DNA of 63,062 nt from Christensenella hongkongensis (GTDB lineage: Bacteria; Bacillota; Clostridia; Christensenellales; Christensenellaceae). The DNA lies in NCBI RefSeq assembly GCF_000981035.1, contig NZ_LAYJ01000068.1:149025-212086 (forward strand). The letters are read 5' to 3'. Below, piece after piece: positions 24,546 through 34,182 of this stretch. Both the position numbers and the translations under genes were made by a program. The notes beneath the pieces were generated by a model, which ran no database searches, had not been told where the DNA came from, and saw only the letters and a program-made list of their open reading frames with translations. The stretch's first letter is position 1. The number at the start of each line of letters is the position of its first letter.

Positions 24546-26081
24546 CTATTTCTCAAGCAATGATTTCCCTTCCATTTCAACAGGCTGCGGCAAATCCATC
24601 AGGTCGAGCATCGTTGGCGCAAGATCGGCCAGGATACCCCCCTCGCGAAGCTTGTCAAGCTGATGTCTTTTGCTTACAAGGATGCAGGGCACAGGATTTG
24701 TACTGTGCGCCGTAAACGGTCCTCCCGTTTCCGGATCCACCATGATCTCCGCATTGCCATGGTCTGCCGTAATAATCGCCTCGCCGCCAATCCCAAGGAT
24801 TGCGTCCACGACTTTACCCACGCATTCGTCCACCGCCTCAACAGCCTTTACCGCCGCTTCAAAGATGCCCGTATGCCCGACCATGTCACAGTTTGCAAAA
24901 TTCAGTATCATCACATCGTACTGCTGCGATTTGATGAGCCCCACTGCCTTCTCGCAAACCTCCGGCGCGCTCATCTCCGGCTGCAGGTCGTAAGTCGCGA
25001 CCTTCGGCGATGGAATGAGCACCCTGTCTTCTCCTTCATTTGGCTGCTCTACGCCGCCGTTGAAGAAAAACGTTACATGGGCATATTTTTCCGTTTCCGC
25101 GATGCGGAACTGCTTTTTCTTATGCTGCGCCAAATATTCGCCAAGCGTATTTTTCAACACCTGCGGCTTATACGCAACGTGGATATTCCGGAACGTTTTA
25201 TCGTACTGCGTCATGGACACGAAATACGTTGGGAAGTATTCCCTTTCAAATCCGGCAAAATCCTCGTCTATGATGCTGCGCGTCAGTTCGCGCGCGCGAT
25301 CCGGCCTGAAATTGAAGAAGATCACAGAATCATTCTTTTTCAGTTTTGCAACCGGCTCCCCGTTTTCCGTAATGACGGTTGGCTTTACGAATTCGTCATA
25401 TTCCTTTTTGTCATAGGAATCCTGCATCGCGCTTACCGCGTCAGGCGCATCGAGCCCCTCGCCTTTTACAATCGCGTCATATGCAAGCTTTACGCGCTCC
25501 CAGCGGTTATCCCTGTCCATCGCGTAGTAGCGGCCCATAACCGTAGCAATTTTTCCCGCGCCGATTTCTTTGATCTTTGCTTCCAGTTCCTCAATAAAGC
25601 ACTTGCCGCTGTCCGGCGGGACATCCCTTCCATCCATCAGGCAGTGGATATACGTCCGGTCTCCAATCCCGTTTTCTTTCGCCAGTTTTAAAAGCGCATA
25701 CAGGTGGTCCTGGTGGCTGTGCACGCCGCCGTTTGAAATCAGCCCGATAAGATGCAGCGAGGAATTATGCTCCTTTACGTTTTTGATCGCTTCCAAAAAC
25801 TCTTCCTTGCTGAAAAAATCCCCGTCCGCAATCGATTTTGTAATACGCGTCAGCTCCTGGTATACAATCCTGCCCGCGCCAATATTAAGGTGCCCAACCT
25901 CGGAATTCCCCATTTGCCCATCCGGCAGGCCGACGGAAAGTCCGCTTGCGCCGATCTGGGTGTTTGGATATTCCTCCATCAGCTTTTTGATGTTGGGCGT
26001 TCCCTCTGAATAAATGGCATTGCCCTCCGTATTGCTTGTGAGGCCAAAACCATCCATAATAATAAGTGCTGTAAATGCCAT
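24546..26081 (-). CDS. gpmI: 2,3-bisphosphoglycerate-independent phosphoglycerate mutase
   Basis: A 511-residue manganese enzyme of the alkaline phosphatase superfamily that interconverts 3- and 2-phosphoglycerate. LIIMDGFGL holds metal ligands, GNSEVGHLNIGAGRI carries the catalytic serine, and NFANCDMVGHTG and TADHGNAE near the C terminus provide the second metal site. Length is normal. It follows tpiA by 55 bases in the same direction and ends in a strong terminator. Enolase and glyceraldehyde-3-phosphate dehydrogenase genes, often in this cluster, are not in the window. Confidence 0.97.
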   Translation of the reverse strand: MAFTALIIMDGFGLTSNTEGNAIYSEGTPNIKKLMEEYPNTQIGASGLSVGLPDGQMGNSEVGHLNIGAGRIVYQELTRITKSIADGDFFSKEEFLEAIKNVKEHNSSLHLIGLISNGGVHSHQDHLYALLKLAKENGIGDRTYIHCLMDGRDVPPDSGKCFIEELEAKIKEIGAGKIATVMGRYYAMDRDNRWERVKLAYDAIVKGEGLDAPDAVSAMQDSYDKKEYDEFVKPTVITENGEPVAKLKKNDSVIFFNFRPDRARELTRSIIDEDFAGFEREYFPTYFVSMTQYDKTFRNIHVAYKPQVLKNTLGEYLAQHKKKQFRIAETEKYAHVTFFFNGGVEQPNEGEDRVLIPSPKVATYDLQPEMSAPEVCEKAVGLIKSQQYDVMILNFANCDMVGHTGIFEAAVKAVEAVDECVGKVVDAILGIGGEAIITADHGNAEIMVDPETGGPFTAHSTNPVPCILVSKRHQLDKLREGGILADLAPTMLDLMDLPQPVEMEGKSLLEK

Positions 26082-26136
26082 GTTATGTCACCTTTTCCTG
26101 ATCAAGATAGAACTTCCCTTTGTGTGCGTAAACTGC

Positions 26137-26880
26137 TTAGTAGTTCACGACCTTGGAGAAATCCTCCGCTTTGAGCGAAGCGCCGCCAATCAGCCCGCCA
26201 TCGATATCGCTCATTGCCATGAGCTCTGTGGCGTTCTTGGGGTTCATGCTTCCGCCATATTGTATTCTTACCTCATCCGCAGCGTTTCCAAACACTTCTT
26301 TGATTGCCGCACGGATTTCTTTGATCGTATCGTTTGCATCGTCCGACGTTGCGGTCTTGCCTGTGCCGATCGCCCAGATTGGTTCATATGCAACCACGAC
26401 TTTCGCTACGTCGCCTTCCGCTACGCCTTTGAGCGCGAGCTTTGTCTGCTTGCGGACAACTTCCGCCGTAACGCCGTTTTCACGCTCTTCGAGCTTTTCT
26501 CCAACGCATACGATTGGCGTGAGGCCTTTTTCAAGCGCCTTCAGCACCTTCAGATTCACTGTTTCGTCTGTTTCCGCATAATACTCGCGGCGCTCGGAGT
26601 GACCGATGATTACATACTGCACGCCAAGGTTCAGCAGCATATCCGCAGATATTTCGCCTGTGTACGCCCCGGAATCGTGGTAATCCATATTCTGTGCGCC
26701 AAGACCGATATTTGAGCCGCGAACCGCAGCAGCGGCAGCGGCAAGGTCTGTCGCCGGCGTGCAAACCACCACATCCGCTTTGGCATCGGCAACAAGTGGC
26801 CTCAGCTCATTAATCAAGGCAGTCGCCTCATCCGCCGTTTTGTTCATCTTCCAGTTTCCCGCAATAATTGGTTTTCTCAT
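26137..26880 (-). CDS. tpiA: triosephosphate isomerase
   Basis: A 247-residue TIM barrel that interconverts dihydroxyacetone phosphate and glyceraldehyde 3-phosphate. GNWKMNKT carries the N-terminal catalytic lysine, IIGHSERREYY the catalytic histidine, VVAYEPIWAIGTGKTAT the catalytic glutamate and loop 6, and YGGSMNPKNA the phosphate site. A terminator separates it from pgk upstream, so tpiA-gpmI probably has its own promoter in 26881-27017. Glycerol-1-phosphate dehydrogenase at 2.4 kb would draw on the same triose phosphate pool. Confidence 0.97.
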   Translation of the reverse strand: MRKPIIAGNWKMNKTADEATALINELRPLVADAKADVVVCTPATDLAAAAAAVRGSNIGLGAQNMDYHDSGAYTGEISADMLLNLGVQYVIIGHSERREYYAETDETVNLKVLKALEKGLTPIVCVGEKLEERENGVTAEVVRKQTKLALKGVAEGDVAKVVVAYEPIWAIGTGKTATSDDANDTIKEIRAAIKEVFGNAADEVRIQYGGSMNPKNATELMAMSDIDGGLIGGASLKAEDFSKVVNY

Positions 26881-27017
26881 TTTTTAGATCTCCCCTCAAA
26901 TTATGATAGCAATTTGTCAAAAGGTTGGTTACAAGCTTTTGGTATAAATTGCATATGCAAGCGATTTATCGTAAGTTTTACATAACCTGCTTTTCGTTAA
27001 ATCGCTGTAATTCCCTG

Positions 27018-27048
27018 AAAAGGGCGGATACACTTTATCCGCCCTTTT
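27018..27048 (-). terminator. pgk terminator
   Basis: AAAAGGGCGGATA pairs perfectly with TATCCGCCCTTTT across a five-base loop. It divides pgk from tpiA-gpmI. Confidence 0.85.
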
Positions 27049-27071
27049 TAACTAATTGAATTATCCGCTAT

Positions 27072-28253
27072 TTATTTGTCGTTGAGCGCCGCCACACCCG
27101 GAAGCTCTTTTCCTTCCAGAAATTCCAGAGAAGCGCCGCCGCCTGTGGAAATGTGGGACATCTTATCGGCAAAACCAAGCTTCTTGACTGCCGCTGCGCT
27201 GTCTCCGCCGCCGATGATCGTCGTAGCAGAGGAAGCGGCCATTGCCTCGGCAATCGCTTTGGTGCCGCCTGCAAATTCCGGAATTTCCGCAACGCCCATC
27301 GGGCCGTTCCAGATAACCGTCTTCGCGCGCTTGATTTCCGTAGAGAAAATGATTCTTGTGGACGGTCCGATATCGAGCGCCATGGAATCAGCAGGAATAT
27401 TGTCTACCGGCACAACGTGTGTCTCTACGCCGGCCTTGAGTTCTTTGGCCACTACAAAATCCGAAGGCAGCATGATTTTGATGCCTTTTTTCTTTGCTTT
27501 GTCCATCAGCTCCAGTGCAAGGCCAAGGCGTTCGTCGTCCACGAGCGATTTCCCCATTTCAAATCCCTGCGCCTTTACAAACGTATTCGCCATGCCGCCG
27601 CCGATGATCAGGCAATCTACTTTAGTAAGCAGGTTTTCGATAACTCCGATTTTGTCGGAAACCTTCGCGCCGCCAAGGATTGCAATAAACGGACGCGCAG
27701 GATCATCAAGCGCCTTGCCAATAATGGAAAGCTCTTTGCCAATCAGGTAGCCCGCAACCGCAGGAAGATATTCGGCAACGCCCGCCGTAGAAGCGTGCGC
27801 CCTGTGAGACGTACCAAACGCGTCGTTCACATAAATATCTGCAAGGCTTGCAAGCTCCTTTGCAAACTGCGGATCGTTCGCCGTTTCTTCCTTGTGGAAA
27901 CGCAGGTTTTCAAGCAACACCACCTGTCCATTTTCCATGGAAGCGACCGCATCCTGCGCTGCTTTGCCTACGCAGTCTTTTGCAAAAATAACCTTTGTAT
28001 TCAAAATCTCGTCAAGACGTTTCGCAACCGGAGCAAGTGAAAATTCCGGTTTCACCTCGCCCTTTGGCCGTCCGAGATGAGAAGCAAGGATAACCTTCGC
28101 ACCGTGGTCGAGCAGGTACTGGATCGTCGGAAGAGCCGCCTGAATACGGGTTTCATCCGTGATTTCTCCCTTATCGTTCAGCGGAACGTTAAAATCTACG
28201 CGTACAAGTACCTTTTTGCCCTGAACGTCGATATCTTCAATCGTTTTTTTCAT
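27072..28253 (-). CDS. pgk: phosphoglycerate kinase
   Basis: A 393-residue glycolytic kinase that makes ATP from 1,3-bisphosphoglycerate. The N-terminal substrate site is [14 protein letters not shown], followed by [17 protein letters not shown]; the nucleotide domain has [27 protein letters not shown] and [15 protein letters not shown] with [19 protein letters not shown] at the end. The ATG at 28253 has AAAGGAG seven bases upstream; a frame from 28286 adds eleven unconserved residues. A strong terminator follows. Confidence 0.97.
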   Translation of the reverse strand: MKKTIEDIDVQGKKVLVRVDFNVPLNDKGEITDETRIQAALPTIQYLLDHGAKVILASHLGRPKGEVKPEFSLAPVAKRLDEILNTKVIFAKDCVGKAAQDAVASMENGQVVLLENLRFHKEETANDPQFAKELASLADIYVNDAFGTSHRAHASTAGVAEYLPAVAGYLIGKELSIIGKALDDPARPFIAILGGAKVSDKIGVIENLLTKVDCLIIGGGMANTFVKAQGFEMGKSLVDDERLGLALELMDKAKKKGIKIMLPSDFVVAKELKAGVETHVVPVDNIPADSMALDIGPSTRIIFSTEIKRAKTVIWNGPMGVAEIPEFAGGTKAIAEAMAASSATTIIGGGDSAAAVKKLGFADKMSHISTGGGASLEFLEGKELPGVAALNDK

Positions 28254-28352
28254 ATTATTACTCCTTTGATATGAATTCGTTCGCATACACTATTCATTTT
28301 AATAGTAAACCCCTGAATAAGCAAGCAAAACTTGATCATTCGGGGGGCGCTC

Positions 28353-29969
28353 TTACTGGAATTCACCGCGCAGATAGATCGCCGCGATATTTGCCGCATG
28401 ATCCGCTACCCTTTCGCACATCGTAATGATATCCGTAAACACAGTGCTCGCCTGCGGGCTGCATTCGCCCTTTTTCAGGCGCTTAACATGGTTTTTCTTT
28501 ATCTTTTCCTCATAACGGTCAATTTCGTCTTCTATTTCAATGACGCGTTGCGCGCTTTGCGCGTTGTTTTGCTCGAGCGCCTCCATCAGGCGTTCAAAGG
28601 ACTCGTTGATCTTATCAGCCATGAACTTGATTTCTACGGTCCCCTTCTTGGACATTTTGATCTTTTTATCCAGCCGGATTGCCGCAATATCCGCAATGTT
28701 TTGCGCGATATCTGATACGCGTTCAATATCCATGATCACATGCAACATACCCGTCACAGTACGCGAGTCCACCTCAGAAAGGCCCGTCTGGCTGACTGTT
28801 GCGAGCGCATCTGTGATTTCGTGGTTGAGGTAGTTGACCACTTTTTCATTTTCGCTCACCTCTTCAATCAGCTTTTCATCCCGTTCAAGGAAGCTGCGGA
28901 TCGCAAGGTTGAAATTCTCTCCGGAAAGCCGTTCCATGCGGGCAACCTCAAGCATTGCCTGTCCGACCGCAACCGCCGGGCTCTCGACGTTTTTATCAAT
29001 ATATTTCAGTTTTTTGCCTTCAAGCTGTTTATCCTCCCCGCGAATGAAGAAGCACGCAATTTTCGCAAGCAGCTGCGGGCACCAGATAAAGATCAGGGCG
29101 TTAACCACATTGAAGAAGGTATGGAAGTTTGCAAGCTGGTTGACCGGCGCATTTGGCGTCCACGACTTGATCCAGTCCACAATGGGAAGAAACTTCATAA
29201 GCAACATGAAAATAGCCGCGCCCAGCACATTAAAGAACAGAAGGGCAATCGCCGTGCGCTTTGCCGTTTTGGTTCCGGAAAGGCTCGCCAGAATCGCTGT
29301 GACGCACGTACCAATATTAAGGCCCAGAATAACAAACACCGCCGAATCAAGGCCCATAACGCCCTGCATGGCAAACGCCTGTATGATACCCATCGTGGCA
29401 GACGAGCTCTGGATGACCGCCGTGACCGCAAGTCCTGCCAGAAGGCCGATCCACGGCTCCTGAAAGGAGCTCAGGGCATCTACAAACGGCTGGAATTCAC
29501 GCAAAGGCGCAACCGCCTCAGACATGATCTCCATACCAAAGAGCAGTATTCCAAGGCCGCCGATGATCTCGCCGATACGGCGGATCGAACGCTTTTTGAC
29601 GAAAAGCATGATCACAACGCCTGCAAATAACACGATGGAAGCAAACTGGGTTACATTAAGCGCGACAATCTGGGCTGTAATGGTGGTACCGATATTCGCG
29701 CCTATCCCAACGTTAATGGCCTGCGTAAGCGTCATGAGCCCCGCATTGACAAACCCGACGACCATAACCGTCGTAGCAGACGAGCTCTGGATGACCGCCG
29801 TGACGCCCGCGCCGAGCCCGAGCGCCGCAAACCGGTTTTTCGTCATCAGCTCAAGGCCGGTTCTCAGCTTATCTCCTGCTGCGGCCTCAAGGCCGTCCGA
29901 CATCAGCTTCATGCCGTACAAAAACAAGCCCAATCCGCCGACCAGCATCAAAATACTCCATAAATCCAT
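28353..29969 (-). CDS. Na+/phosphate cotransporter with C-terminal PhoU domain
   Basis: A 538-residue membrane protein of the Na/Pi cotransporter (NptA/YjbB) family. Two inverted repeats each carry the QSSSATT-type motif: AVIQSSSATTVMVVG and AVIQSSSATMGIIQA. About eight or nine membrane segments fill residues 1-310. The cytoplasmic C terminus (about 340-535) is a PhoU-like helical bundle with paired acidic heptads (MDIERVSDIAQNIAD, MCERVADHAANIA). It likely imports phosphate with sodium, or exports it, under PhoU control. It starts 29 bases after the trmL stop, suggesting co-transcription. Confidence 0.93.
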   Translation of the reverse strand: MDLWSILMLVGGLGLFLYGMKLMSDGLEAAAGDKLRTGLELMTKNRFAALGLGAGVTAVIQSSSATTVMVVGFVNAGLMTLTQAINVGIGANIGTTITAQIVALNVTQFASIVLFAGVVIMLFVKKRSIRRIGEIIGGLGILLFGMEIMSEAVAPLREFQPFVDALSSFQEPWIGLLAGLAVTAVIQSSSATMGIIQAFAMQGVMGLDSAVFVILGLNIGTCVTAILASLSGTKTAKRTAIALLFFNVLGAAIFMLLMKFLPIVDWIKSWTPNAPVNQLANFHTFFNVVNALIFIWCPQLLAKIACFFIRGEDKQLEGKKLKYIDKNVESPAVAVGQAMLEVARMERLSGENFNLAIRSFLERDEKLIEEVSENEKVVNYLNHEITDALATVSQTGLSEVDSRTVTGMLHVIMDIERVSDIAQNIADIAAIRLDKKIKMSKKGTVEIKFMADKINESFERLMEALEQNNAQSAQRVIEIEDEIDRYEEKIKKNHVKRLKKGECSPQASTVFTDIITMCERVADHAANIAAIYLRGEFQ

Positions 29970-29998
29970 TTAAACTTCCCCCAATAAAAGAGTTACTT

Positions 29999-30463
29999 TC
30001 ACTTCATGTGAAAATAGCTGTTTTGGCGCATTGCCTCGTATACGCCCACACATACCGCATTGGAAAGATTGAGGCAGCGCTGCCCCGCCTGCATCGGAAT
30101 CCGCACAGAACGCGCTTCGTTTGCTTCAAGCAGTTTCTTTGGCAGTCCCGCCGTTTCCTTGCCAAACACAAGAAAACATCGATCGGAATAAACCGCCTTG
30201 TCAAAATTTCTCGCCACCTTAGAAGAAAAATACCAAAAATCACCTTCCGGATATTTTTGGTATAGTTCCTCCAAAGAGGCGTAGGTATAAAGTTCCAAAT
30301 CCTTCCAATAATCAAGGCCCGCACGCCGCACATGTTTTTCGTCGATTGAAAATCCCATCTTCCCAACGATATGAAGCACGCTCCCCGTGACGACACAGGT
30401 GCGTGCAATATTCCCCGTATTTTGCGGGATCTCCGGCTCTACAAGTACAACGTTTACTGACAT
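29999..30463 (-). CDS. trmL: tRNA (cytidine/uridine-34-2'-O)-methyltransferase
   Basis: A SPOUT-class methyltransferase of 154 residues if started at MSVNVVLVEPEIPQNTGNIART (30463); the frame is open to 30484. Knot-region motifs are FGKETAGLPKKLL and RIPMQAGQRCLNLSNAVCVGVYEAMRQ, the SAM-binding trefoil. TrmL methylates the wobble ribose of tRNA-Leu isoacceptors. The length matches stand-alone TrmL without extra RNA-binding domains. The ribosome-binding site is weak (GAAAAG). The 246-base stretch between this gene and the MerR gene (30485-30730) shows nothing I can identify. Confidence 0.93.
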   Translation of the reverse strand: MSVNVVLVEPEIPQNTGNIARTCVVTGSVLHIVGKMGFSIDEKHVRRAGLDYWKDLELYTYASLEELYQKYPEGDFWYFSSKVARNFDKAVYSDRCFLVFGKETAGLPKKLLEANEARSVRIPMQAGQRCLNLSNAVCVGVYEAMRQNSYFHMK

Positions 30464-30730
30464 ATTTCTTTTCAAATTCCCCATTCATTCGAAAATAAAT
30501 CCATGATAATTATAAAGTAAAATATAGATGAGTGCAATGTAAAATTTATGCAAGACGTATCACTGTATTTTATCGGCCAAAATTCCTTTTCATAGCCGGC
30601 AAAACAAATTTATACCGATATCCGTAGCCCCAGGCTTATTAACGCACCTGCCAAAATGCCGGACGCCGCTCAGTTCCATGCACTTTGTTTGACAACGCCT
30701 CGTTTTTCCAAAAGAACCGCATACTCCCAC

Positions 30731-31150
30731 TTAAGCCGTGACCGATTGCTCCGTCTTGTTCCACGTGGAGGGATTTGTGTCATCGGCTATACGTTTATCC
30801 ATGATTTCCTGGTAATGCCCGACTTTTTGCACCATATAATCGTATACCCGCTGTGCATCATCCAGACGTGATTTTGCAATCTTCATTTGTTCCTGGATGA
30901 TTTCAAAGCGCCGGGCTATTTCGTCTTCCCCCCGCAAACATAAATCGCAGTATTCCTTAATCGATTCAATAGACATCCCACACGCCCTGAGATTCTTAAT
31001 ACCAATCAGCCAGTTGACAGATTCTTCATCAAAAATCCGCCGGTTACCTCTACCCCTTCTACAAGGAAAGAGATTGATATCGGTGTAGTAACGGATCGTA
31101 TGCTCCGTCATATTAAGCATTCCGGCAACCTGTTTTATTGAATATTCCAT
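30731..31150 (-). CDS. MerR-family transcriptional regulator
   Basis: A 139-residue regulator. The winged helix starts YSIKQVAGMLNMTEHTIRYYTDINLFP and continues RRGRGNRRIFDEESVNWL; a coiled-coil dimerisation helix occupies about residues 80-125. It ends without a metal-binding cysteine loop, so it resembles the AdhR/YfmP-like branch that senses electrophiles or small molecules rather than metals. It is divergent from an aldo/keto reductase, and a MerR-type 19-base-spacer promoter with a palindrome lies between them. A cysteine in NLRACGMSIESI could be redox-sensitive; this is inference. Confidence 0.92.
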   Translation of the reverse strand: MEYSIKQVAGMLNMTEHTIRYYTDINLFPCRRGRGNRRIFDEESVNWLIGIKNLRACGMSIESIKEYCDLCLRGEDEIARRFEIIQEQMKIAKSRLDDAQRVYDYMVQKVGHYQEIMDKRIADDTNPSTWNKTEQSVTA

Positions 31151-31180
31151 TATTTTTTCTCCTGAAATTTAAAAAAACGC

Positions 31181-31211
31181 TTGACTTCGAGCTACTCGAA
31201 CTTGATATGCT
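31181..31211 (+). promoter_or_regulatory. MerR-type promoter and operator of the aldo/keto reductase
   Basis: TTGACT (31181-31186) and TATGCT (31206-31211) are 19 bases apart, the overlong spacing typical of MerR-activated promoters. A perfect palindrome TTCGAG-CTA-CTCGAA (31186-31200) lies within the spacer, where MerR dimers bind. Confidence 0.8.
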
Positions 31212-31262
31212 AATGATAACACAAAATCATATTGCTTACAATTAAGAAAAAAGGAGAAGAAA

Positions 31263-32114
31263 ATGGAATATCTAACTTTAAACAATGGAATTAAAATGCC
31301 GATTCTTGGATTTGGGGTGTACCAGATACCAGATCATACCGAATGCGAACGATGCGTTTTGGATGCGATTGACATAGGGTATCGTTCGATTGACACGGCC
31401 CAGGCGTATTACAATGAGGAAGCGGTTGGCAACGCCGTCAAAAAAAGCGGCATTTCCCGCAAAGAAATGTTTATTACCACTAAGGTATGGATATCAAACG
31501 GCGGTTATGAAAAAGCCAAAGAGTCTATTGAAGCGTCTTTGAACAAACTTCAGACGGACTATATAGACCTTCTGCTGATCCACCAGCCATTTAATGACTA
31601 CTACGGAACTTATCGCGCCATGGAAGACGCTTACAGATCCGGCAAACTGAAAGCGATTGGCGTGAGCAATTTTTATCCGGATCGGTTCATTGACCTTGTC
31701 TCTTTTGTGGATATCCCGCCTGCTGTCAATCAAATAGAGATGCACATATTTCATCAACAGATACAAGCGCGGGAGATCATGAAGAAATATGGTACAAGAA
31801 TTGAATCGTGGGGGCCTTTTGCCGAGGGCAAAAATGATTTCTTTCGCAACGAAATACTGATGGAAATAGGAAAACGGCATGGCAAAAGCGTAGCGCAAAC
31901 AGCCTTGCGTTTCCTGATCGAGTCCGGTGTGGCCGTAATACCCAAGTCAACACATAAAGAACGTATGGCTGAAAACTTTAACGTCTTCGATTTTTGCCTA
32001 TCGGCTGATGACAGGAACAAAATAGCAAGCCTTGATACGGAAACAAGCCTGTTCTTTTCCCACTATGCTCCTGAAACAGTTGAAATGCTTATAAACATGG
32101 TGAATAAACAGTAA
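31263..32114 (+). CDS. aldo/keto reductase
   Basis: A 283-residue NADPH-dependent TIM-barrel oxidoreductase. The catalytic tetrad is visible: Asp44 (SIDTAQAYYNE), Tyr49, Lys74 (FITTKVW) and His107 (LLLIHQP). IPKSTHKERMAEN supplies the cofactor phosphate site. It resembles the 2,5-diketo-gluconate reductase/YvgN group that reduces methylglyoxal and other reactive carbonyls. A GGAGAAG site precedes the ATG. The divergent MerR gene and shared operator suggest induction by an aldehyde or electrophile. A convergent terminator follows. Confidence 0.93.
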   Translation: MEYLTLNNGIKMPILGFGVYQIPDHTECERCVLDAIDIGYRSIDTAQAYYNEEAVGNAVKKSGISRKEMFITTKVWISNGGYEKAKESIEASLNKLQTDYIDLLLIHQPFNDYYGTYRAMEDAYRSGKLKAIGVSNFYPDRFIDLVSFVDIPPAVNQIEMHIFHQQIQAREIMKKYGTRIESWGPFAEGKNDFFRNEILMEIGKRHGKSVAQTALRFLIESGVAVIPKSTHKERMAENFNVFDFCLSADDRNKIASLDTETSLFFSHYAPETVEMLINMVNKQ

Positions 32115-32117
32115 AAC

Positions 32118-32150
32118 AAGAAAGCTCCCCTTTTTCACGGGAGCTTTCTT
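32118..32150. terminator. convergent terminator between aldo/keto reductase and HAD genes
   Basis: AAGAAAGCTCCC pairs perfectly with GGGAGCTTTCTT across a nine-base loop, serving both converging genes. Confidence 0.75.
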
Positions 32151-32194
32151 GACATTGGAAACCGTCTGTGCTCCCGCTGCCGTTTTTGATCGGT

Positions 32195-33019
32195 TTACTT
32201 TCCAAAAATAAATTTATCGATGGCTTTTGCAACGCCGCCGCTTCGCACGTCGCTTGTCACATAGTCGGCAGCTTTCATTGCCTCAGGCATGGCATTGCCC
32301 ATCGCAACGCCTATGCCCGCAGCCTCCAGCATACACACATCGTTACCGCCGTCGCCAATCGCCATTGCGTTCTGCTCAGTGTAACCATAAAATGACGCAA
32401 GCTTGCGAATCGCTTTGCCTTTGTGAACGCCCAGTTTATTAAATTCAATGTTATCCGCATCGCTGCGAACGATATCGTAGCACCCTGCAAAGCGCTCGGC
32501 AATTTCCTGCATTGCCACGCGCCCTTTTCCGTCCGGCGCCCACACAAGTACTTTTTGCACATCGCCCGGGATTTCCCTGAACAGCTCGTCTTCGTCCTGC
32601 ATTACCGTGACCGGAAGCACACCGTCGTTGCCCTGCTTCCATTTGTCAAACAGCCGTTGGTATGCGTCCTGACTGGTGCAATAAATGTGATTGTCGCAAA
32701 AAAGATACCGCTTCACTCCCGCGCCTTCGTAGGCGGCAAGAATTTCCCTTGTATCGTGCAGGGGAATATTATCCTGGAAATACGATTTTTCAAGATCGCG
32801 GATATCCGCGCCGTTGCACGTGATGATCGGCCCGTCGATATTTAGTATACCAATCCATTTTTTTGCCGTTCCAAGTATCCTCCCCGTGGCGATCGTCACC
32901 TTGACTCCCGCAGCCTGCGCCCGCCTGATCGCATCCAGGTCTACCGGTGCGATACTGCTGCCAATGTCCGCGATGAGCGTTCCATCAATGTCCAAAACCA
33001 ATAGCTTTATTTCCTGCAT
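32195..33019 (-). CDS. Cof-type HAD-IIB hydrolase
   Basis: A 274-residue phosphatase with LLVLDIDGTLIADIG (motif I), VTIATGRILG (II), the lysine in VHKGKAIRKLASFYG (III) and AIGDGGNDVCMLEAAG (IV), plus the class IIB cap. It is a paralogue of the one at 8.4 kb. The start overlaps the end of the aminotransferase gene by 13 bases, so translation is coupled. Its substrate is unknown; the operon context (Lrp-like regulator, aminotransferase) gives a loose link to amino acid or PLP metabolism. Confidence 0.92.
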   Translation of the reverse strand: MQEIKLLVLDIDGTLIADIGSSIAPVDLDAIRRAQAAGVKVTIATGRILGTAKKWIGILNIDGPIITCNGADIRDLEKSYFQDNIPLHDTREILAAYEGAGVKRYLFCDNHIYCTSQDAYQRLFDKWKQGNDGVLPVTVMQDEDELFREIPGDVQKVLVWAPDGKGRVAMQEIAERFAGCYDIVRSDADNIEFNKLGVHKGKAIRKLASFYGYTEQNAMAIGDGGNDVCMLEAAGIGVAMGNAMPEAMKAADYVTSDVRSGGVAKAIDKFIFGK

Positions 33020-34182
33020 TCTTCTACAAACTCCGCAATCCTTTTCAGTGCCTCTTTTAAATTATCCATGGACGATGCGTACGAACAACGCATAAAGCCT
33101 TCGCCCGCCGCGCCAAACGCCGTGCCCGGTACGCATGCAACGTGCTTTTCGTTGATCAGCTTGTGGCAAAACTCCTCTGAGGTCATTCCCATTCCAGATA
33201 TATTGGGGAACACATAAAACGCCCCCTTCGGTTCAAAGCAGGAAAGCCCCATTTTCTGAAAGGAATTATACACAAACGTCCTGCGCCTGTTGTAATCCGA
33301 CACCATTTTCCCTACCTGCGCAAAACCGGAATCAAGCTCGTGGCGCAAGGCCTCCTCGCCCGCGTGCTGGCTCATGGTAGGCGCGCAAAGCATGAAATAC
33401 TGGTGTATTTTTACCATTGCGGCGATCATGTCCGCCGGACCTGCAGCATAACCAAGCCGGAAGCCCGTCATGGCGAACGCCTTGGAAAAGCCGTTAATCA
33501 CTACCGTACGCTCATACATTCCCGGCAGGGAAGCAATCGAGCAATGCCTGCCGTCGTACGTGAGCTCCGAATAAATTTCATCTGAAATAACGAACAGATC
33601 GTGCCTTTCGATGATATCCGTCAGCGCACAAAGCTGTTCCTTTGTCATAATCGCTCCGGTGGGGTTATTTGGATAAGGCAGGATAATCGCCTTTGTTTTC
33701 GAGGTAATTGCCGCTTCCAATGCCTTCGGCGTAACTGTAAACGCATCGCATTCCTTCGTTTCAATCGGCACGGCGACTCCGCCTGAAAACGTCACGCCTG
33801 GCATGTAGGATACATACGAAGGTGCAGGAACCAGAATTTCGTCCCCCGGCTCGATCAATGCGCGAAACGCAAGATCAAGCGCTTCGCTTGCCCCCACCGT
33901 TACAATCGTCTGCGACTTCCAGTCATACCCGATGCCATACCGCTCGTCAAGGTAACGGCAAATCAATTTGCGCAACGCAGGATTGCCGTGGTTTGACGTA
34001 TAGTGCGTGAACCCGCGCTCAATGGAGGCGATAGCCGCCTCGCGCACGTTCCATGGCGTTACAAAATCCGGCTCGCCCACCGACAGCGAAATAATATCCT
34101 TCATCTCACTCGCAATATCAAAAAATTTCCTGATCCCGGAGGGCGGCATTTCTTCTACTGTTTTTGCGATAAAGTTTCTCAC
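33007..34182 (-). CDS. PLP-dependent class I aminotransferase (PatA/AspB-like)
   Basis: A 391-residue fold-type I aminotransferase. LSVGEPDFVTP and YTSNHGNPALRKLI are N-terminal class I motifs, YPNNPTGAIM the central asparagine motif, ISDEIYSELTYDG the PLP-ring aspartate and tyrosine, and NGFSKAFAMTGFRLGY the Schiff-base lysine. The GTG start overlaps the Lrp-like regulator stop by four bases. This type acts on aromatic or dicarboxylic amino acids or N-acetyl-diaminopimelate; specificity is not resolved. It lies in a regulator-aminotransferase-HAD operon. Confidence 0.92.
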   Translation of the reverse strand: MRNFIAKTVEEMPPSGIRKFFDIASEMKDIISLSVGEPDFVTPWNVREAAIASIERGFTHYTSNHGNPALRKLICRYLDERYGIGYDWKSQTIVTVGASEALDLAFRALIEPGDEILVPAPSYVSYMPGVTFSGGVAVPIETKECDAFTVTPKALEAAITSKTKAIILPYPNNPTGAIMTKEQLCALTDIIERHDLFVISDEIYSELTYDGRHCSIASLPGMYERTVVINGFSKAFAMTGFRLGYAAGPADMIAAMVKIHQYFMLCAPTMSQHAGEEALRHELDSGFAQVGKMVSDYNRRRTFVYNSFQKMGLSCFEPKGAFYVFPNISGMGMTSEEFCHKLINEKHVACVPGTAFGAAGEGFMRCSYASSMDNLKEALKRIAEFVEECRK

